Of a DNA stretch of 64,000 nucleotides, positions 44,047 to 54,001 are shown in pieces; the stretch's first letter is position 1, and each line of letters begins with the position of its first letter. Under the pieces are notes generated by a model. The model was given only the letters and a program-made list of their open reading frames with translations, had not been told where the DNA came from and did no database searches. The DNA is from Plebeiibacterium sediminum (GTDB lineage: Bacteria; Bacteroidota; Bacteroidia; Bacteroidales; Marinilabiliaceae), in the NCBI RefSeq assembly GCF_026013605.1, contig NZ_JAPDPJ010000016.1:35964-99963 (forward strand). The letters are read 5' to 3'. Position numbers and translations under genes: made by a program.

Positions 44047-44670
44047 TGTGGAACCTCACTAGGCCTGATTAAAATACTTTTTTTTGCTAATGAAGTCGAT
44101 TTTTTTGCGTGTGGATAAAATAAATTGAAAATTATATTGATAAAACAATAAAATGAAATACTAAAATAACCTTGTGGAGCATCGGTAAGTCTGATTAAGA
44201 TCGTTATTTTGCCCGTGAAGTTGATTTTTTTACGTGTGGAGTAAAAAAATTAAAAAAGGATTTGATAAAACAGTCAAAAGATCCGATAAAATTGCTGTGT
44301 GGAGCCTCACTAGGCCTGATTAAGATACTTTTTTTGCTGATGAAGACAATTTTTTTGCGTATGGAGAAAAAAATTGATAAAAAGAATTGATAAAACAGTC
44401 AAATGAACCAATAAATTCGTTGTGTGGAGCCTCACTAGGCCTGATTAAGAAACTTTTTTTGCTGATGAAGACAATTTTTTTGCGTGTGGAGAAAAAAATT
44501 GATAAAAAGAATTGATAAAACAGTCAAATGAACCGCTAAAATCGTTGTGTGGAGGGTCACTATTCCTGATTAAGAAACTTTTTTTGCTGATGAAGTCGAT
44601 TTTTTTGCTGCGGGAAAGGTCATTATTGCTGATTATTTACATAAAATACCCTGATGGGAGGGTAAAATTG
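44047..44670. repeat. Tandem array of five 125-bp units
   Basis: Units start with TGTGGAGC-like sequence at 44047, 44173, 44298, 44423 and 44548 (periods 126, 125, 125, 125). Units 3 and 4 are nearly identical; 1, 2 and 5 are diverged. Each has CTGATTAAGA, two T-tracts of 7-8 bases, and TTGATAAAACAGTCAAA. In units 3 and 4 CAATTTTTTT and AAAAAAATTG form a perfect 10-bp inverted repeat. Past 44615 the array decays into GCTGCGGGAA segments up to about 44765. No conserved protein frame runs through it. Confidence 0.9.
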
Positions 44671-44839
44671 CTGAGTGACACCCTAAAATCAATGATTGAA
44701 TAGATTATTTTGCTGCGGGAATGGCAGATAGTGCTGATGGAGGGGTCATACATGCCGCGGGACCAGTAAATACAAGGCTTGTGAAATTTATACTGGGAAG
44801 TATTGAATAAACTGTGTCAATTACAATTACAACTTCAAG

Positions 44840-46870
44840 CTAAACTCTGAATCCCATTACCAAAACATCATCAACCTGCTCTTCGCTGCCTTTCCACTGC
44901 ATAAAATATTCTTGTAGTTCTTTTTCCTGATTTTTCATTAATGGATCTTGCGATACAGCTAAAATCAATTCCTTAAATCTTTTGGTATTTAGTTTTTTCC
45001 CCTTCTCTCCTCCAAACTGATCGGCAAAACCATCCGTAAACTGATATACCATATCGCCCTCTTCCAATATGACATGGTTATTTTTAAATTCATACAGCAC
45101 CTCACTTGGCTCTACTCCTTTTCTATCTGCTTTTATAACAAATAAGGCTCTTCCCTGCATTTGAATATCAGGTTGCTGTAATGCATCATTTACAAGTAAT
45201 GGATTATCCGAGTGCCTTACTATATAAAAAGGGTTTTTAGCTCCGGCATATGTAATAGACAAATTTTCTTTATTAAAAACGCAAACCGAAATATCCATAC
45301 CATCATTAACACCCCTGTTATGTGCTTTTAAAAAGTAAGAGTTTATCACTAGCTGAAGGTGTTCTAATATTAAATTAGGTTTCAAATAACTACGTTCTTT
45401 AATAGCACTCTTTATTCCTCCATAGCCAATCATTGAAAGTACAGCACCCGGTACCCCATGTCCGGTGCAATCAGCTGCTGTAATAATATAATGTCCCTCC
45501 AATTCTTCAATCCAGTAAAAATCTCCACTAACAATATCTTTAGGTAAATACAACACAAAACTGTTTTCAAAAAAGCCTTTTACCTGTTCTGGTGAAGGGA
45601 GCATTGTTGATTGAATGGTTTTGGTATAATAGATACTATCCATTATTTGCTTATTCTTTGCCTCTATAAATTTCTTCTGGCGACTAATCTTAAGTCTTTT
45701 ATCCCTGAGCTTTTCATTTTGTGTATGTATTCTACGATAGGCCCTAATAATGAAAACAATTAATGCCACAACAATCATAATACTACCTATCAATATATTG
45801 ATAGATCTGTTTATTGTGGATCGAAAGTCTGCTTCAGGAACCAACATCACTACATAAAACAACTTCTCCTCATCTTCTGAAACAATTGGCTGAAAACCTA
45901 CCCACCAATCTCTTCCATCTACTTCTATTTCAAATGGTTTATGACTATAATCTAATTCCCTCCATGCATTTATCCCCATATTAAGGGATGCAATACCCAG
46001 TTTACTAACATTACCCATGGTATATTTAGCAATAGAATCTTCTTCATCAAATTGCTCCTTATCCGGGAACCCAATTACACTTAAACTATCGGCAGTTACT
46101 ATAAATGCATAACTATGGGGTGTTAATTGAATAGAGCGGGATATGTTATTAAAATCTTTTAGCAGAATATCATAAGCTGAAACAATCGTATCTCCATTTT
46201 CAGCCATAAAATAGGTGGCTGCGGTTATACCGTGTTGTCTGATTGAATAGAATTGATATGGCTTAGTCCAGAAAACATCCTTTGGATTTTGAGTTACAGC
46301 TCCTTTATACCATGGACGAATACGTGGATCATAAATTATCGTGTCGGACTTTGAGTAAATTCTTGTACGCTCAATTTGACAATGTTCTTTCCATGTATAA
46401 AAAGTTCGCTCATATTGATTTTCATGAATTTTAGTAATCCTGTTAACAAGTTCACCATCTCTTTTATGAATCCAATAGGTACTCCCCTGAGTGTTGGCCA
46501 AAACAATATTGGTAACCGATTCCAGATAATTAAGAATTGGCCCATATACCCGGTTATTATCTTTAACATTCAAGATATCATCAGCCGTTTTATAATTTAA
46601 GTCTGTTGTACTTAACACCAATCTATTAACATCATTGATGTAATTTTGAACGATATCTCTAACCTCTAAACTGGTTTCGTTAATAAAGGAAACTGACAAA
46701 TCATCCACGGATTGATTTAGATCATATACCAACCATGCAGACAATCCAATTACAATTGGAATAAAATATGCGAATAAGATTTTTGACGATAATATCCTGG
46801 GCGGTTTGGACGTAATCTTACTGGAAATCTGTTTATTATAACTCATATCTTTGCCTATAAGCATGCTCAT
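44840..46870 (-). CDS. Membrane sensor with SpoIIE/PP2C-type phosphatase domain
   Basis: 676 residues. A membrane helix at about 30-50, an extracellular dCache-like sensor at about 55-345, a second helix near 355-375, a coiled coil at about 380-420, and the SpoIIE phosphatase domain at about 440-676. Metal-binding motifs are SGDFYWIE, AADCTGHGVPGA and the distal FTDGFADQFGG. Such proteins dephosphorylate anti-anti-sigma or other partner-switch proteins, but no anti-sigma-antagonist gene is adjacent. It stands alone between the tandem array and the Nramp gene. Starts at Met1, Met3 or Met9 are all possible. Confidence 0.88.
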   Translation of the reverse strand: MSMLIGKDMSYNKQISSKITSKPPRILSSKILFAYFIPIVIGLSAWLVYDLNQSVDDLSVSFINETSLEVRDIVQNYINDVNRLVLSTTDLNYKTADDILNVKDNNRVYGPILNYLESVTNIVLANTQGSTYWIHKRDGELVNRITKIHENQYERTFYTWKEHCQIERTRIYSKSDTIIYDPRIRPWYKGAVTQNPKDVFWTKPYQFYSIRQHGITAATYFMAENGDTIVSAYDILLKDFNNISRSIQLTPHSYAFIVTADSLSVIGFPDKEQFDEEDSIAKYTMGNVSKLGIASLNMGINAWRELDYSHKPFEIEVDGRDWWVGFQPIVSEDEEKLFYVVMLVPEADFRSTINRSINILIGSIMIVVALIVFIIRAYRRIHTQNEKLRDKRLKISRQKKFIEAKNKQIMDSIYYTKTIQSTMLPSPEQVKGFFENSFVLYLPKDIVSGDFYWIEELEGHYIITAADCTGHGVPGAVLSMIGYGGIKSAIKERSYLKPNLILEHLQLVINSYFLKAHNRGVNDGMDISVCVFNKENLSITYAGAKNPFYIVRHSDNPLLVNDALQQPDIQMQGRALFVIKADRKGVEPSEVLYEFKNNHVILEEGDMVYQFTDGFADQFGGEKGKKLNTKRFKELILAVSQDPLMKNQEKELQEYFMQWKGSEEQVDDVLVMGFRV

Positions 46871-47024
46871 TAATACTTATCAATTAAACCTGCTAGTGAA
46901 CTAATCTTTTAATCCATAAAAACAGACCAAAAGTATACAGTTCCTCTATTTTATACAATCCTAACAATTAGGTATTTTAGTAGGTTTGGTGATCAAGCTT
47001 TTTAAGTAGTGACAAAGATACTTT

Positions 47025-48287
47025 TTAAATAAACATACTAATGAACAATACAATATTTAACACAGTTACAATAGCTCCAACTCCATATAATAATACTTTA
47101 GAGAAGATCGTATTCTTATGTTTGCCCATTACTTTTTCAGAAGAAGTTAAATATACCTGCAAAAATATGGTTAATGGCAATTGAATACTTAAAAACATTT
47201 GAGAATAGATCAAACCATTAAATGGATTTGAAATCAGGAATATGATGATTAATGCCAAAACAAGAGATATGGCAACACCTAAACGAGAGTGATTATCTTT
47301 AATGTCGTAAGGTTCTTTAAACATACCTGCAAATATAGATCCTGCAGCCATACCTGATGTAACTGTTGATGCAATACCAGAGAACAATAACGCAACTGCA
47401 AAAACCATAGCTGCATGTTCACCTAAAAGAGGTGCCAACAATGAATTAGCCTGTTCTAGTTCCGTAACTTTTGTATGCGAATTAAAAAACGTAGCCGCTG
47501 CTAAAATAATCATGGCACTATTTATAGCCCAGCCAATTACCATGCTAAAAATCGTATCCAGATATTCGTATTTCAGTTGCTTTTTTATAACCTTATCATC
47601 TTGTAAGTTCCACTGCCTGCTCTGAATAACTTCTGAATGCAGAAAAAGATTATGTGGCATAACAACAGCTCCCAATACACTCATAATTACAACCATTGAT
47701 CCTGAAGGAAATGATGGCACTACCCAACCTGTCATGGCTGAATTCCAATCAATTTCAACCAATGAAAGTTCATAAAGAAATGATAGCCCTATTACAGAAA
47801 CAAAGGCTATGATCCATTTCTCAATCATTTTATAAGAGTTGGTAAAAAGCATTATAATTACAAAGATTGTAACCAGAACTGCCCCGGCTCTTATTGGAAT
47901 ATTGTATAACATGTTGAGCGCTATGGCGCCTCCAAGTATTTCTGCCAGAGAGGTGGATATGGAAGCCAGCATTGCTGATGACAATAATACACGAGAATAC
48001 TTACGATTTACATATATAGCTGCTGCTTCTGATAAGCATAAACCTGTAGCAATACCAAGGTGAGCCACATTATGTTGCAATAAAATAAGCATTAATGTAG
48101 AAAGGGTTACCATCCACAAAAGAGTATAACCATAATCTGCACCAGCAGCTAAATTCGAAGCCCAATTACCCGGATCAATAAAACCTACTGTAACTAATAA
48201 TCCGGGACCTATAAATTTAAAAATCTCCAGACCTCCGAATCTGGCTTCATAACCTTTACGGTCTATATTTCTTAAGAACTTAAACAT
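47025..48287 (-). CDS. mntH: Nramp-family divalent metal transporter
   Basis: 420 residues with about 11 membrane helices. The metal-site motifs DPGN (38-41) and MPH (210-212) are both intact, so it should use the canonical Asp/Asn/Met site and import Mn2+ or Fe2+ with protons. It lies 154 bp before the SpoIIE-type gene on the same strand. No MntR or Fur gene or clear metal box is visible. The 48288-48406 region upstream is AT-rich and carries no clear promoter. Confidence 0.92.
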   Translation of the reverse strand: MFKFLRNIDRKGYEARFGGLEIFKFIGPGLLVTVGFIDPGNWASNLAAGADYGYTLLWMVTLSTLMLILLQHNVAHLGIATGLCLSEAAAIYVNRKYSRVLLSSAMLASISTSLAEILGGAIALNMLYNIPIRAGAVLVTIFVIIMLFTNSYKMIEKWIIAFVSVIGLSFLYELSLVEIDWNSAMTGWVVPSFPSGSMVVIMSVLGAVVMPHNLFLHSEVIQSRQWNLQDDKVIKKQLKYEYLDTIFSMVIGWAINSAMIILAAATFFNSHTKVTELEQANSLLAPLLGEHAAMVFAVALLFSGIASTVTSGMAAGSIFAGMFKEPYDIKDNHSRLGVAISLVLALIIIFLISNPFNGLIYSQMFLSIQLPLTIFLQVYLTSSEKVMGKHKNTIFSKVLLYGVGAIVTVLNIVLFISMFI

Positions 48288-48406
48288 ATTGCAAAAAAAA
48301 CATCAAAAATATTAATTTCGACTATATGATAGCATTGTTTAAAAGTTAATTATAGCTATTGTTGCTAAAAACATTTAAAATGTAATTGTGTTTAGATGCA
48401 ACAAGA

Positions 48407-48567
48407 TTAATAATGCGAATCAAAAGTTGGATTTACTCTATTCAAAAGACAGTAAGCCTGAATGGGCATTTTCCTCAAGGCCTTGGGGTGATACCCCAAG
48501 GTATGATACATAAGGTTATCAGTCTTTTAAACCATTACTATCAACGCTTGATTGACAGTAATAATAA
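48407..48567. repeat. MITE-like repeat, copy 1
   Basis: 161 bp that share both ends and an internal GTAAGCCTGAATGGGCATTTT with 51651-51837. The left end is TTAATAATGCGAATCAA followed by a TTGGATTTACTCTATTC block; the right end is the imperfect inverse (CTTGATTGACAGTAATAATA). In place of copy 2's middle section it has a CCTTGGGGTGATACCCCAAGG palindrome region. A small open frame across it (48386-48616) has no recognisable family. No transposase is nearby. Confidence 0.7.
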
Positions 48568-48621
48568 CTGCAAACCTTTATATGATTTACCGTATTTTAC
48601 AGTAATCCTAACTTAAACGGT

Positions 48622-49089
48622 CTATTTATTATAAGTCCAGGATAATTCGTTTTTTAGTTCTTCCAACACATAATATACAATGGGACAAATCTCTGTATTT
48701 TGTATCATACCAGAAGATCTTTCAACAAAACCATCTAAATGTAAATAAGGGAATGATCTGCAAACCTGTGGTCTTACAAGATAAATCATACATTTTTTAT
48801 CTTTTTGGTGCATACATTGTATACTGGGCTCGTACATCACCTTTTGTACCTGTTCTGGTTCCACAAAAACAATCAAATCCTGTTCTGATGCTGCCGGTCG
48901 GATATGATGACAGCAATTGCCACACTCTACACATTTTATCTCAGTTGACACGCAATCATTGATTTGATGAACCATTTTATCAATGGCTGCCGAATCCTGT
49001 GTTTTAAGATATTCAAAAAACATGCGGTTTTCCTCAAATTTATTTTGAGCAGCTTTTTCTATTCTTTCTAAGTCTAAATCAAATTGCAT
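48622..49089 (-). CDS. YkgJ-family cysteine-cluster protein
   Basis: 155 residues from the ATG at 49089; the open frame reaches 49134 but would start at a TTG. The YkgJ/CxxCxxCC marks are CVECGNCCHH near 55-63 and YLVRPQVCRSFP near 105, with further Cys at CMHQKDKKCM. Such proteins are thought to bind zinc or an iron-sulfur cluster. Function is not established. It lies between the MITE-like repeat and the sugar dehydrogenase gene and may stand alone. Confidence 0.82.
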   Translation of the reverse strand: MQFDLDLERIEKAAQNKFEENRMFFEYLKTQDSAAIDKMVHQINDCVSTEIKCVECGNCCHHIRPAASEQDLIVFVEPEQVQKVMYEPSIQCMHQKDKKCMIYLVRPQVCRSFPYLHLDGFVERSSGMIQNTEICPIVYYVLEELKNELSWTYNK

Positions 49090-49274
49090 AAGTAAAATCG
49101 TTGTGTAAGTGAAGCATGTGCACAACGAATTCAATGTCGTGTAGTAAAAAAGATATCATCTTTAAACTAATGACAGAATCGTACGTGATACTCTTCTATC
49201 ATACGGTTCATAAATAATCGATGCCAAAAGTAGTAAGATAATCTGATATGTCTACTTTTTATTGCATTAATTTG

Positions 49275-50549
49275 TTACAATCCTATTCTGTATAATTTGG
49301 CATTATTTCCATCACTAATGGCATACAAGGCACCATCTGTCCCTTGAAGAACATCTCTAATACGCTCATCTTCATCCTCCAGCAACCTTTCCTCTCCCAC
49401 TACACGATTATTATTAATGACTAACCTGACAATATGCCTACCGCTTAATGCACCTATAAATAAATTATTATTCCATTCATCCATTTCTCCATTTTTATAA
49501 AAAGTGATTCCACTGGGAGAAACTGAAGGATCCCAATAATACACGGGTTGTTCCATGCCATCCTGACTTGTAATTCCTTGTCCCACCGGATTTCCACTAT
49601 ATTCCAAACCATAAGAAATTACTGGCCATCCATAATTACCCCCGGGAGTTAATAGATTAACTTCATCACCACCCATTGGTCCCATTTCTAATATCCATAC
49701 ATCATTTGTAATTGGATGAATTGCCAATCCCTGAACGTTTCGGTGCCCATAAGTAAAGATTTCAGACAAAGCTCCTGCCTGAAATTCAAAAGGCCCTCCG
49801 GATACCGCATTTCCATCCTTGGTAATATGAAGTACTTTTCCTAACGCAGCACCCAAATCCTGTGCTTTACCTCTTATTGAGGAAGAACCTCTTTCGCCGG
49901 TACTTATGAACATATTACCGTCATTATCCCAGGCAATTCTGGAACCATAATGTCCTACTCCGTCAAATTCAGGGTAAGCTGTATAAATGACTGTGGCATT
50001 CTCAATCCTAGTATCATCATCAGAAAGTCGCCCTTTAGCTACAGCGGTAGCATTGCCATCATTTACATTCCGTGCAAAAGTCCAGTACACCATTCTATTC
50101 TCAATAAAATCAGGATCAATAGCAACATCCAGTAAACCTCCTTGTCCCTCACTATTTACTTCAGGAATACCAGTAATAGCATCACTTACATTACCTAAAG
50201 CATCAATTATGCGCATTGCTCCGGCTTTTTCTGTTAATAAAATTCTACCATCCGGAAGATTGGTCATACCCCAGGGCTTACTTAACCCAGTGGCGATTAC
50301 ACTTATATTATATTCAGACTGTGTTTTTACTCCATTGATACGAGTTTGCCCTTCAAACGCCGGAACATAAACAGAATTGGGATTATTAGTTTCTACAGGA
50401 GGCAGCATTTCCTCTGGTATGGTGTTATCAGAATCATCCTTTTCTTCAGCATTGGAATCACTATCACAAGCTGATAACGTTGCTATAAATGTTACTAAAA
50501 TGAATATAAACCATATTCTTAACCTAACCTTATTATCATTCCTTTTCAT
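49275..50549 (-). CDS. PQQ-type sugar/sorbosone dehydrogenase lipoprotein
   Basis: 424 residues from the ATG at 50549; the frame to 50558 would use a TTG. The lipobox LSAC has Cys28, followed by an acidic tether of Asp/Ser/Glu and then a six-bladed propeller. Family motifs include PWGMTNLPDGRILLTEK, GLLDVAIDPDF, GHRNVQGLAIHP and GGNYGWPV. It probably oxidises an aldose or sorbosone-like sugar at the cell surface or in the periplasm with PQQ or a quinone. No PQQ synthesis genes are in the window. It is preceded by the conserved 70-nt motif, copy 2. Confidence 0.85.
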   Translation of the reverse strand: MKRNDNKVRLRIWFIFILVTFIATLSACDSDSNAEEKDDSDNTIPEEMLPPVETNNPNSVYVPAFEGQTRINGVKTQSEYNISVIATGLSKPWGMTNLPDGRILLTEKAGAMRIIDALGNVSDAITGIPEVNSEGQGGLLDVAIDPDFIENRMVYWTFARNVNDGNATAVAKGRLSDDDTRIENATVIYTAYPEFDGVGHYGSRIAWDNDGNMFISTGERGSSSIRGKAQDLGAALGKVLHITKDGNAVSGGPFEFQAGALSEIFTYGHRNVQGLAIHPITNDVWILEMGPMGGDEVNLLTPGGNYGWPVISYGLEYSGNPVGQGITSQDGMEQPVYYWDPSVSPSGITFYKNGEMDEWNNNLFIGALSGRHIVRLVINNNRVVGEERLLEDEDERIRDVLQGTDGALYAISDGNNAKLYRIGL

Positions 50550-50570
50550 ATACACCAATTTGATTCATAT

Positions 50571-50641
50571 TGTCACTTGGAACTCATCTAAATAATCATC
50601 ATGCATGAGTAAAGAGCATTCTCTTAAAGCTTTTCACATAT
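50571..50641 (-). promoter_or_regulatory. Conserved 70-nt upstream motif, copy 2
   Basis: Aligns without gaps to 12648-12718 and 63213-63282 over its start-proximal half: GAGTTCCAAGTGAC, then GATGATT. The pairing partner changes with it: ACTCAT and ATGAGT here, CTCAC and GTGAG in copy 1, a compensating C-G to T-A exchange. The far half (GTGAAAAGCTT) is more diverged. It ends 21 nt before the sugar dehydrogenase ATG and points toward it. Confidence 0.55.
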
Positions 50642-50891
50642 CAACTAATCAGAATTATAATATAAACACATCATAACAAACTATAGTTCAAAAACTTCTT
50701 CAAATAAATCATTGGGTTCTATATGATATACAAATCTTTAATCACATTCATGGGTACAAAATTACCTGGTGAATTATTTAATTTTTTTAACAAAACATCA
50801 AACACACTTAGGGTGTTATATTGATGGAAACATTGGATGTTATTTTAAGTTAAAAGAAAAACATTAAGGATTCATAAGAAGTATATAATTC

Positions 50892-50899
50892 TATCTTTG
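50892..50899 (+). promoter_or_regulatory. Candidate -7 box of the DedA/VTT gene
   Basis: TATCTTTG fits TAnnTTTG and would give a leader of about 125 nt to the start at 51030. There is no clear TTG -33 partner. The rest of 50642-51020 shows nothing I can name. Confidence 0.3.
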
Positions 50900-51029
50900 G
50901 AAAAGTATTCTTAACCTCAGGTATTTTTATTTAGCTGACATATAATATTTTGGCATTACACCATAGAATTTAAAAACCAGGTTATAGTATAGAGAAGGAC
51001 CAGATGTTTGAGTGATTAAAAGGAGAATG

Positions 51030-51653
51030 ATGAGCAACACATTAATGAGTAACACAACAAAACGATTGGTATTAATCAATCGTTATTATAAAATAACACA
51101 GTTTTATCCCTTTATTAAAAACACCGCTTTTAAGGGTGCGATTGTGATGGCAGTTTTTATTTTACTATTGCTGGGATTGGACTTTTTTCTTATAGATCTT
51201 AATCTGATACTGAATCATTTGGTAGAAAATTATTCTGCTCAGGTTATTTTTCCATCTTTTCTTCTTTCCGAAACCATATTGGGATTGGTTCCTCCTGAAA
51301 TTTTTATTGCCTGGGCATCAAAAGCAGCGTCTCCATGGATGTATTTATTTATTTTGGCAACCATGTCGTATATCGGGGGAATATTTTCATACTTTATAGG
51401 TAATCGCATCTCTCATATACCAACTATTAAAGCACATATAGAAAATAAAGTTGCCAAACACATTACTAACCTGCGCAAGTGGGGTGGTATTTTTGTTGTT
51501 TTGGGAGCAATATCACCTTTGCCACATTCTATGGTAAGTTTAGCTTCGGGATTAATCAAATACAGTTTTAAGCAGTATTTATTATGGGCGCTTTTCAGAT
51601 ATATCCGCTTTGCAATATACGGACTTCTGATTTTCAATGTTTTTATGGCTTAA
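51030..51653 (+). CDS. DedA/VTT-like integral membrane protein
   Basis: 207 residues from the ATG at 51030, chosen because AGGAG at 51021-51025 precedes it; a GTG at 51012 and ATGs at 51027 and 51045 are alternatives. It has about four to five hydrophobic helices and the re-entrant VTT core: PPEIFIAWASKAASP, YIGGIFSYFIG, then the Arg/Pro stretch GAISPLPHSMVSLASG. DedA/VTT proteins act as lipid scramblases or flippases. Family membership is likely; the exact role is open. Its stop codon is the first base triplet of the MITE-like copy 2. Confidence 0.75.
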   Translation: MSNTLMSNTTKRLVLINRYYKITQFYPFIKNTAFKGAIVMAVFILLLLGLDFFLIDLNLILNHLVENYSAQVIFPSFLLSETILGLVPPEIFIAWASKAASPWMYLFILATMSYIGGIFSYFIGNRISHIPTIKAHIENKVAKHITNLRKWGGIFVVLGAISPLPHSMVSLASGLIKYSFKQYLLWALFRYIRFAIYGLLIFNVFMA

Positions 51654-51837
51654 TAATGCGAATCAAGGTTGGATTTACTCTATTCAAAAGGCTGAATTGA
51701 AAATAGACGAAGTCAAAGCCAAAAACATCAAAACAAGGAACATCGCCCCTTGTATTAGTCTATAAGTAAATCTCAGGCTGTAAGCCTGAATGGGCATTTT
51801 AAACCATTACTTTTAACCCTTGATTAACAATAATAAT
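51651..51837. repeat. MITE-like repeat, copy 2
   Basis: 187 bp sharing ends and an inner segment with 48407-48567. The left end TAATAATGCGAATCAA provides the stop codon of the DedA/VTT gene. The right end CCTTGATTAACAATAATAATA is the imperfect inverse of the left, so terminal inverted repeats are AATCAAGG-based. The middle 90 bp differ from copy 1. Confidence 0.7.
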
Positions 51838-51904
51838 ATTCACTCCTGATTTAACAAAACAAAAGAATATAGAATTAGCATAAAACAAAATAGCATTACA
51901 ATAT

Positions 51905-51940
51905 AAAAAATGGGTGCTATAGTTTTATAACACCCATTTT
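51905..51940 (-). terminator. Terminator of the chemoreceptor gene
   Basis: Stem AAAATGGGTG / CACCCATTTT with a 12-nt loop and a T-run on the minus strand, 33 bp after the chemoreceptor stop codon. Confidence 0.88.
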
Positions 51941-51972
51941 GCTTTTTATATCATTATACCAAATAAACCATC

Positions 51973-53874
51973 TTAAATCTTAAAGAAACTGATATGCTTC
52001 TTTAAACTATCCGCCTGACTATGCAATTGCTCTGCACTGGCAGCAACTTCTTCAGAAACAGATGTATTTTGTTGCGTAACATTATTTAGTTCCTGAATAG
52101 CCATATTTACCTGATCCACACCACTGGATTGTTCTGTACTTGCAGCTGAAATCTCTTCCACCAAAGTGGCTGTTTTCTCAATCTCAGGTATAATAATATT
52201 TAGTCTTTCTTCTGTTTTTTCCGTTACGTTCACACTGTTTTGAGTTTGTACAACAATCTCTTCAGCAGCTTTCTTTGATAACTCTGCCAACTTTCGAACC
52301 TCAGCAGCAACAACTGCAAAGCCTCTACCAAATTCACCAGCCCTTGCTGCTTCCACTGCAGCATTAAGCGATAAGATATTGGTTTGCATGGCAATATCAT
52401 TAATTACAGTGACTTTATCTGCAATCAATTTTGCAGCTTCAATACTTTGCTTTGAGGCATTGTTAACCTCTATGATTTCTTTTGTTGATCGTCTTGCATA
52501 ACTTGTTGTTTCATTGGCATTAGTGGTATTGTTCTGAATATTACTTGCAATCTCTTCCATAGTTGATGAAACTTCTTCCAAAGAGGATGCCTGCTCCGAG
52601 GCACTCTGAGAAAGGTTTAAACTGGTGGCACTCAGCTGAGCACTTGCTGATGCAATTTGTTCTGCACTATCTATAATACCGCCAACAATTTCCTGCAGTC
52701 TGACTTTCATTTTATTAAAAGCCTCATACAACAAACCTATTTCATCATTACTAATATCTATGTTAACCTCCTGAACCAAATCACCCTCTGCAATGGTGTT
52801 GGCCATTTTTACCATCGCCCCTACAGGCTTAATTAATCGTGACACAAACCAAACAATACTCAGCAAACTAAGTATCAAAAGGATACTTCCAATAATAATT
52901 TGCCCCTTCATTAATTGGCGGGCTCTTTCCATTATTATGTCTCTGGATACAGAAAAACGTACCTGCCATGTAATTCCTGTACGCGCAATAAATAAAGGAA
53001 CATGTACATTTAGATGGTCATCATCTAATTCAATAACAGTTTTTCCTTCTTTTATATTTTTCAATTGTTGCTGATAGGATTCCGGATAAAACTCTTTCAC
53101 ACTCTTCATAATCCAATCCGGATTATTTTTATTGGCAGAAAAAACACCTTCGTTTGAAACAATGCTTAATTGATAGTTTCCATCATAATATTCACCTTCA
53201 GCAACTTTATGTTGCATAAAATCAATAGGATAATCAATACCTGTTACACCTAAAAAAAACCCATTATTAATAATCGGAGTCATACACGAAACCATTGTAA
53301 CATCAACTCCCTGTACAGGATAAACCACCGGTTCGGTTAAAAAATCAGTCATTCTTTTTTTTGGCTCCCAATACCACGGTCCCTTTTCTTCTGTTTCGTA
53401 ATCTATTAATACATCCACAACGGCATGATTATCTTCTCCCTTGGTCAGATAAGCAAGAAAACGACCAGTAGCATCATAACCGGGCTTATTCATAAAGGCC
53501 TCATCTTTCCCATCAAAAGCCTGGGGTTCAAAAGCCAGAGTCAACCCTAAGAATTCCTGATTTGAATACAAAACTTTTTCAGCCAATAAAACAGCATCAT
53601 CTCTGGAAATCTTTCCTTTCATCTTTTCATCACCTGAAACTGAAAATATATTAGCTACAGATCTGGAAATATCCATCGCTTCTTCAATCTCAATTTGAAT
53701 TTTACCCGAAAAATCTTTAGCAATTGACAAGGCTTGATTTTTAGCAGAGGCAATGGCTTCATTGCGCGTAACATAAGCACTATAAGATATAATGGCTGCA
53801 ACACTAACAAAAATACCAATAGAAATAGCGATACCTAATTTCTGCTTTAAGGGTGTAAATTTATCTTTCTTCAT
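51973..53874 (-). CDS. Methyl-accepting chemotaxis protein with dCache sensor
   Basis: 633 residues. Helix 1 at about 12-32, periplasmic dCache domain at about 40-310 (includes WYWEPKKR near 173 and the DYPI ligand-site type), helix 2 near 318-340, HAMP at about 342-395 and the signalling coiled coil to the end, with the hairpin tip [25 protein letters not shown]. It senses a small molecule outside and signals through CheA/CheW, which are not encoded here. The CheR-tethering C-terminal pentapeptide is absent; the protein ends in HISFFKI. Confidence 0.95.
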   Translation of the reverse strand: MKKDKFTPLKQKLGIAISIGIFVSVAAIISYSAYVTRNEAIASAKNQALSIAKDFSGKIQIEIEEAMDISRSVANIFSVSGDEKMKGKISRDDAVLLAEKVLYSNQEFLGLTLAFEPQAFDGKDEAFMNKPGYDATGRFLAYLTKGEDNHAVVDVLIDYETEEKGPWYWEPKKRMTDFLTEPVVYPVQGVDVTMVSCMTPIINNGFFLGVTGIDYPIDFMQHKVAEGEYYDGNYQLSIVSNEGVFSANKNNPDWIMKSVKEFYPESYQQQLKNIKEGKTVIELDDDHLNVHVPLFIARTGITWQVRFSVSRDIIMERARQLMKGQIIIGSILLILSLLSIVWFVSRLIKPVGAMVKMANTIAEGDLVQEVNIDISNDEIGLLYEAFNKMKVRLQEIVGGIIDSAEQIASASAQLSATSLNLSQSASEQASSLEEVSSTMEEIASNIQNNTTNANETTSYARRSTKEIIEVNNASKQSIEAAKLIADKVTVINDIAMQTNILSLNAAVEAARAGEFGRGFAVVAAEVRKLAELSKKAAEEIVVQTQNSVNVTEKTEERLNIIIPEIEKTATLVEEISAASTEQSSGVDQVNMAIQELNNVTQQNTSVSEEVAASAEQLHSQADSLKKHISFFKI

Positions 53875-54001
53875 GTTTTCATAATTTGGACTATATTACC
53901 ACACATAACCTGCAATATAAATCATACAGTTATACAAAACTACACTTTACAATGATTCTTTATGTATCATGTTGCATAAAGATTTTGTCTTTCTAAAGCA
54001 T

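Noticed and set aside
44047..44670. CRISPR array
   Set aside because: Units are 125 bp of nearly whole-length repeat with no short repeat-spacer alternation, and no cas genes are present.
44512..44703. 63-codon frame in the tandem array
   Set aside because: Made of array sequence; the frame is not kept in the other units.
48386..48616. 76-codon frame between the Nramp and YkgJ genes
   Set aside because: It runs through the MITE-like repeat, has no recognisable family and no conserved counterpart in copy 2.
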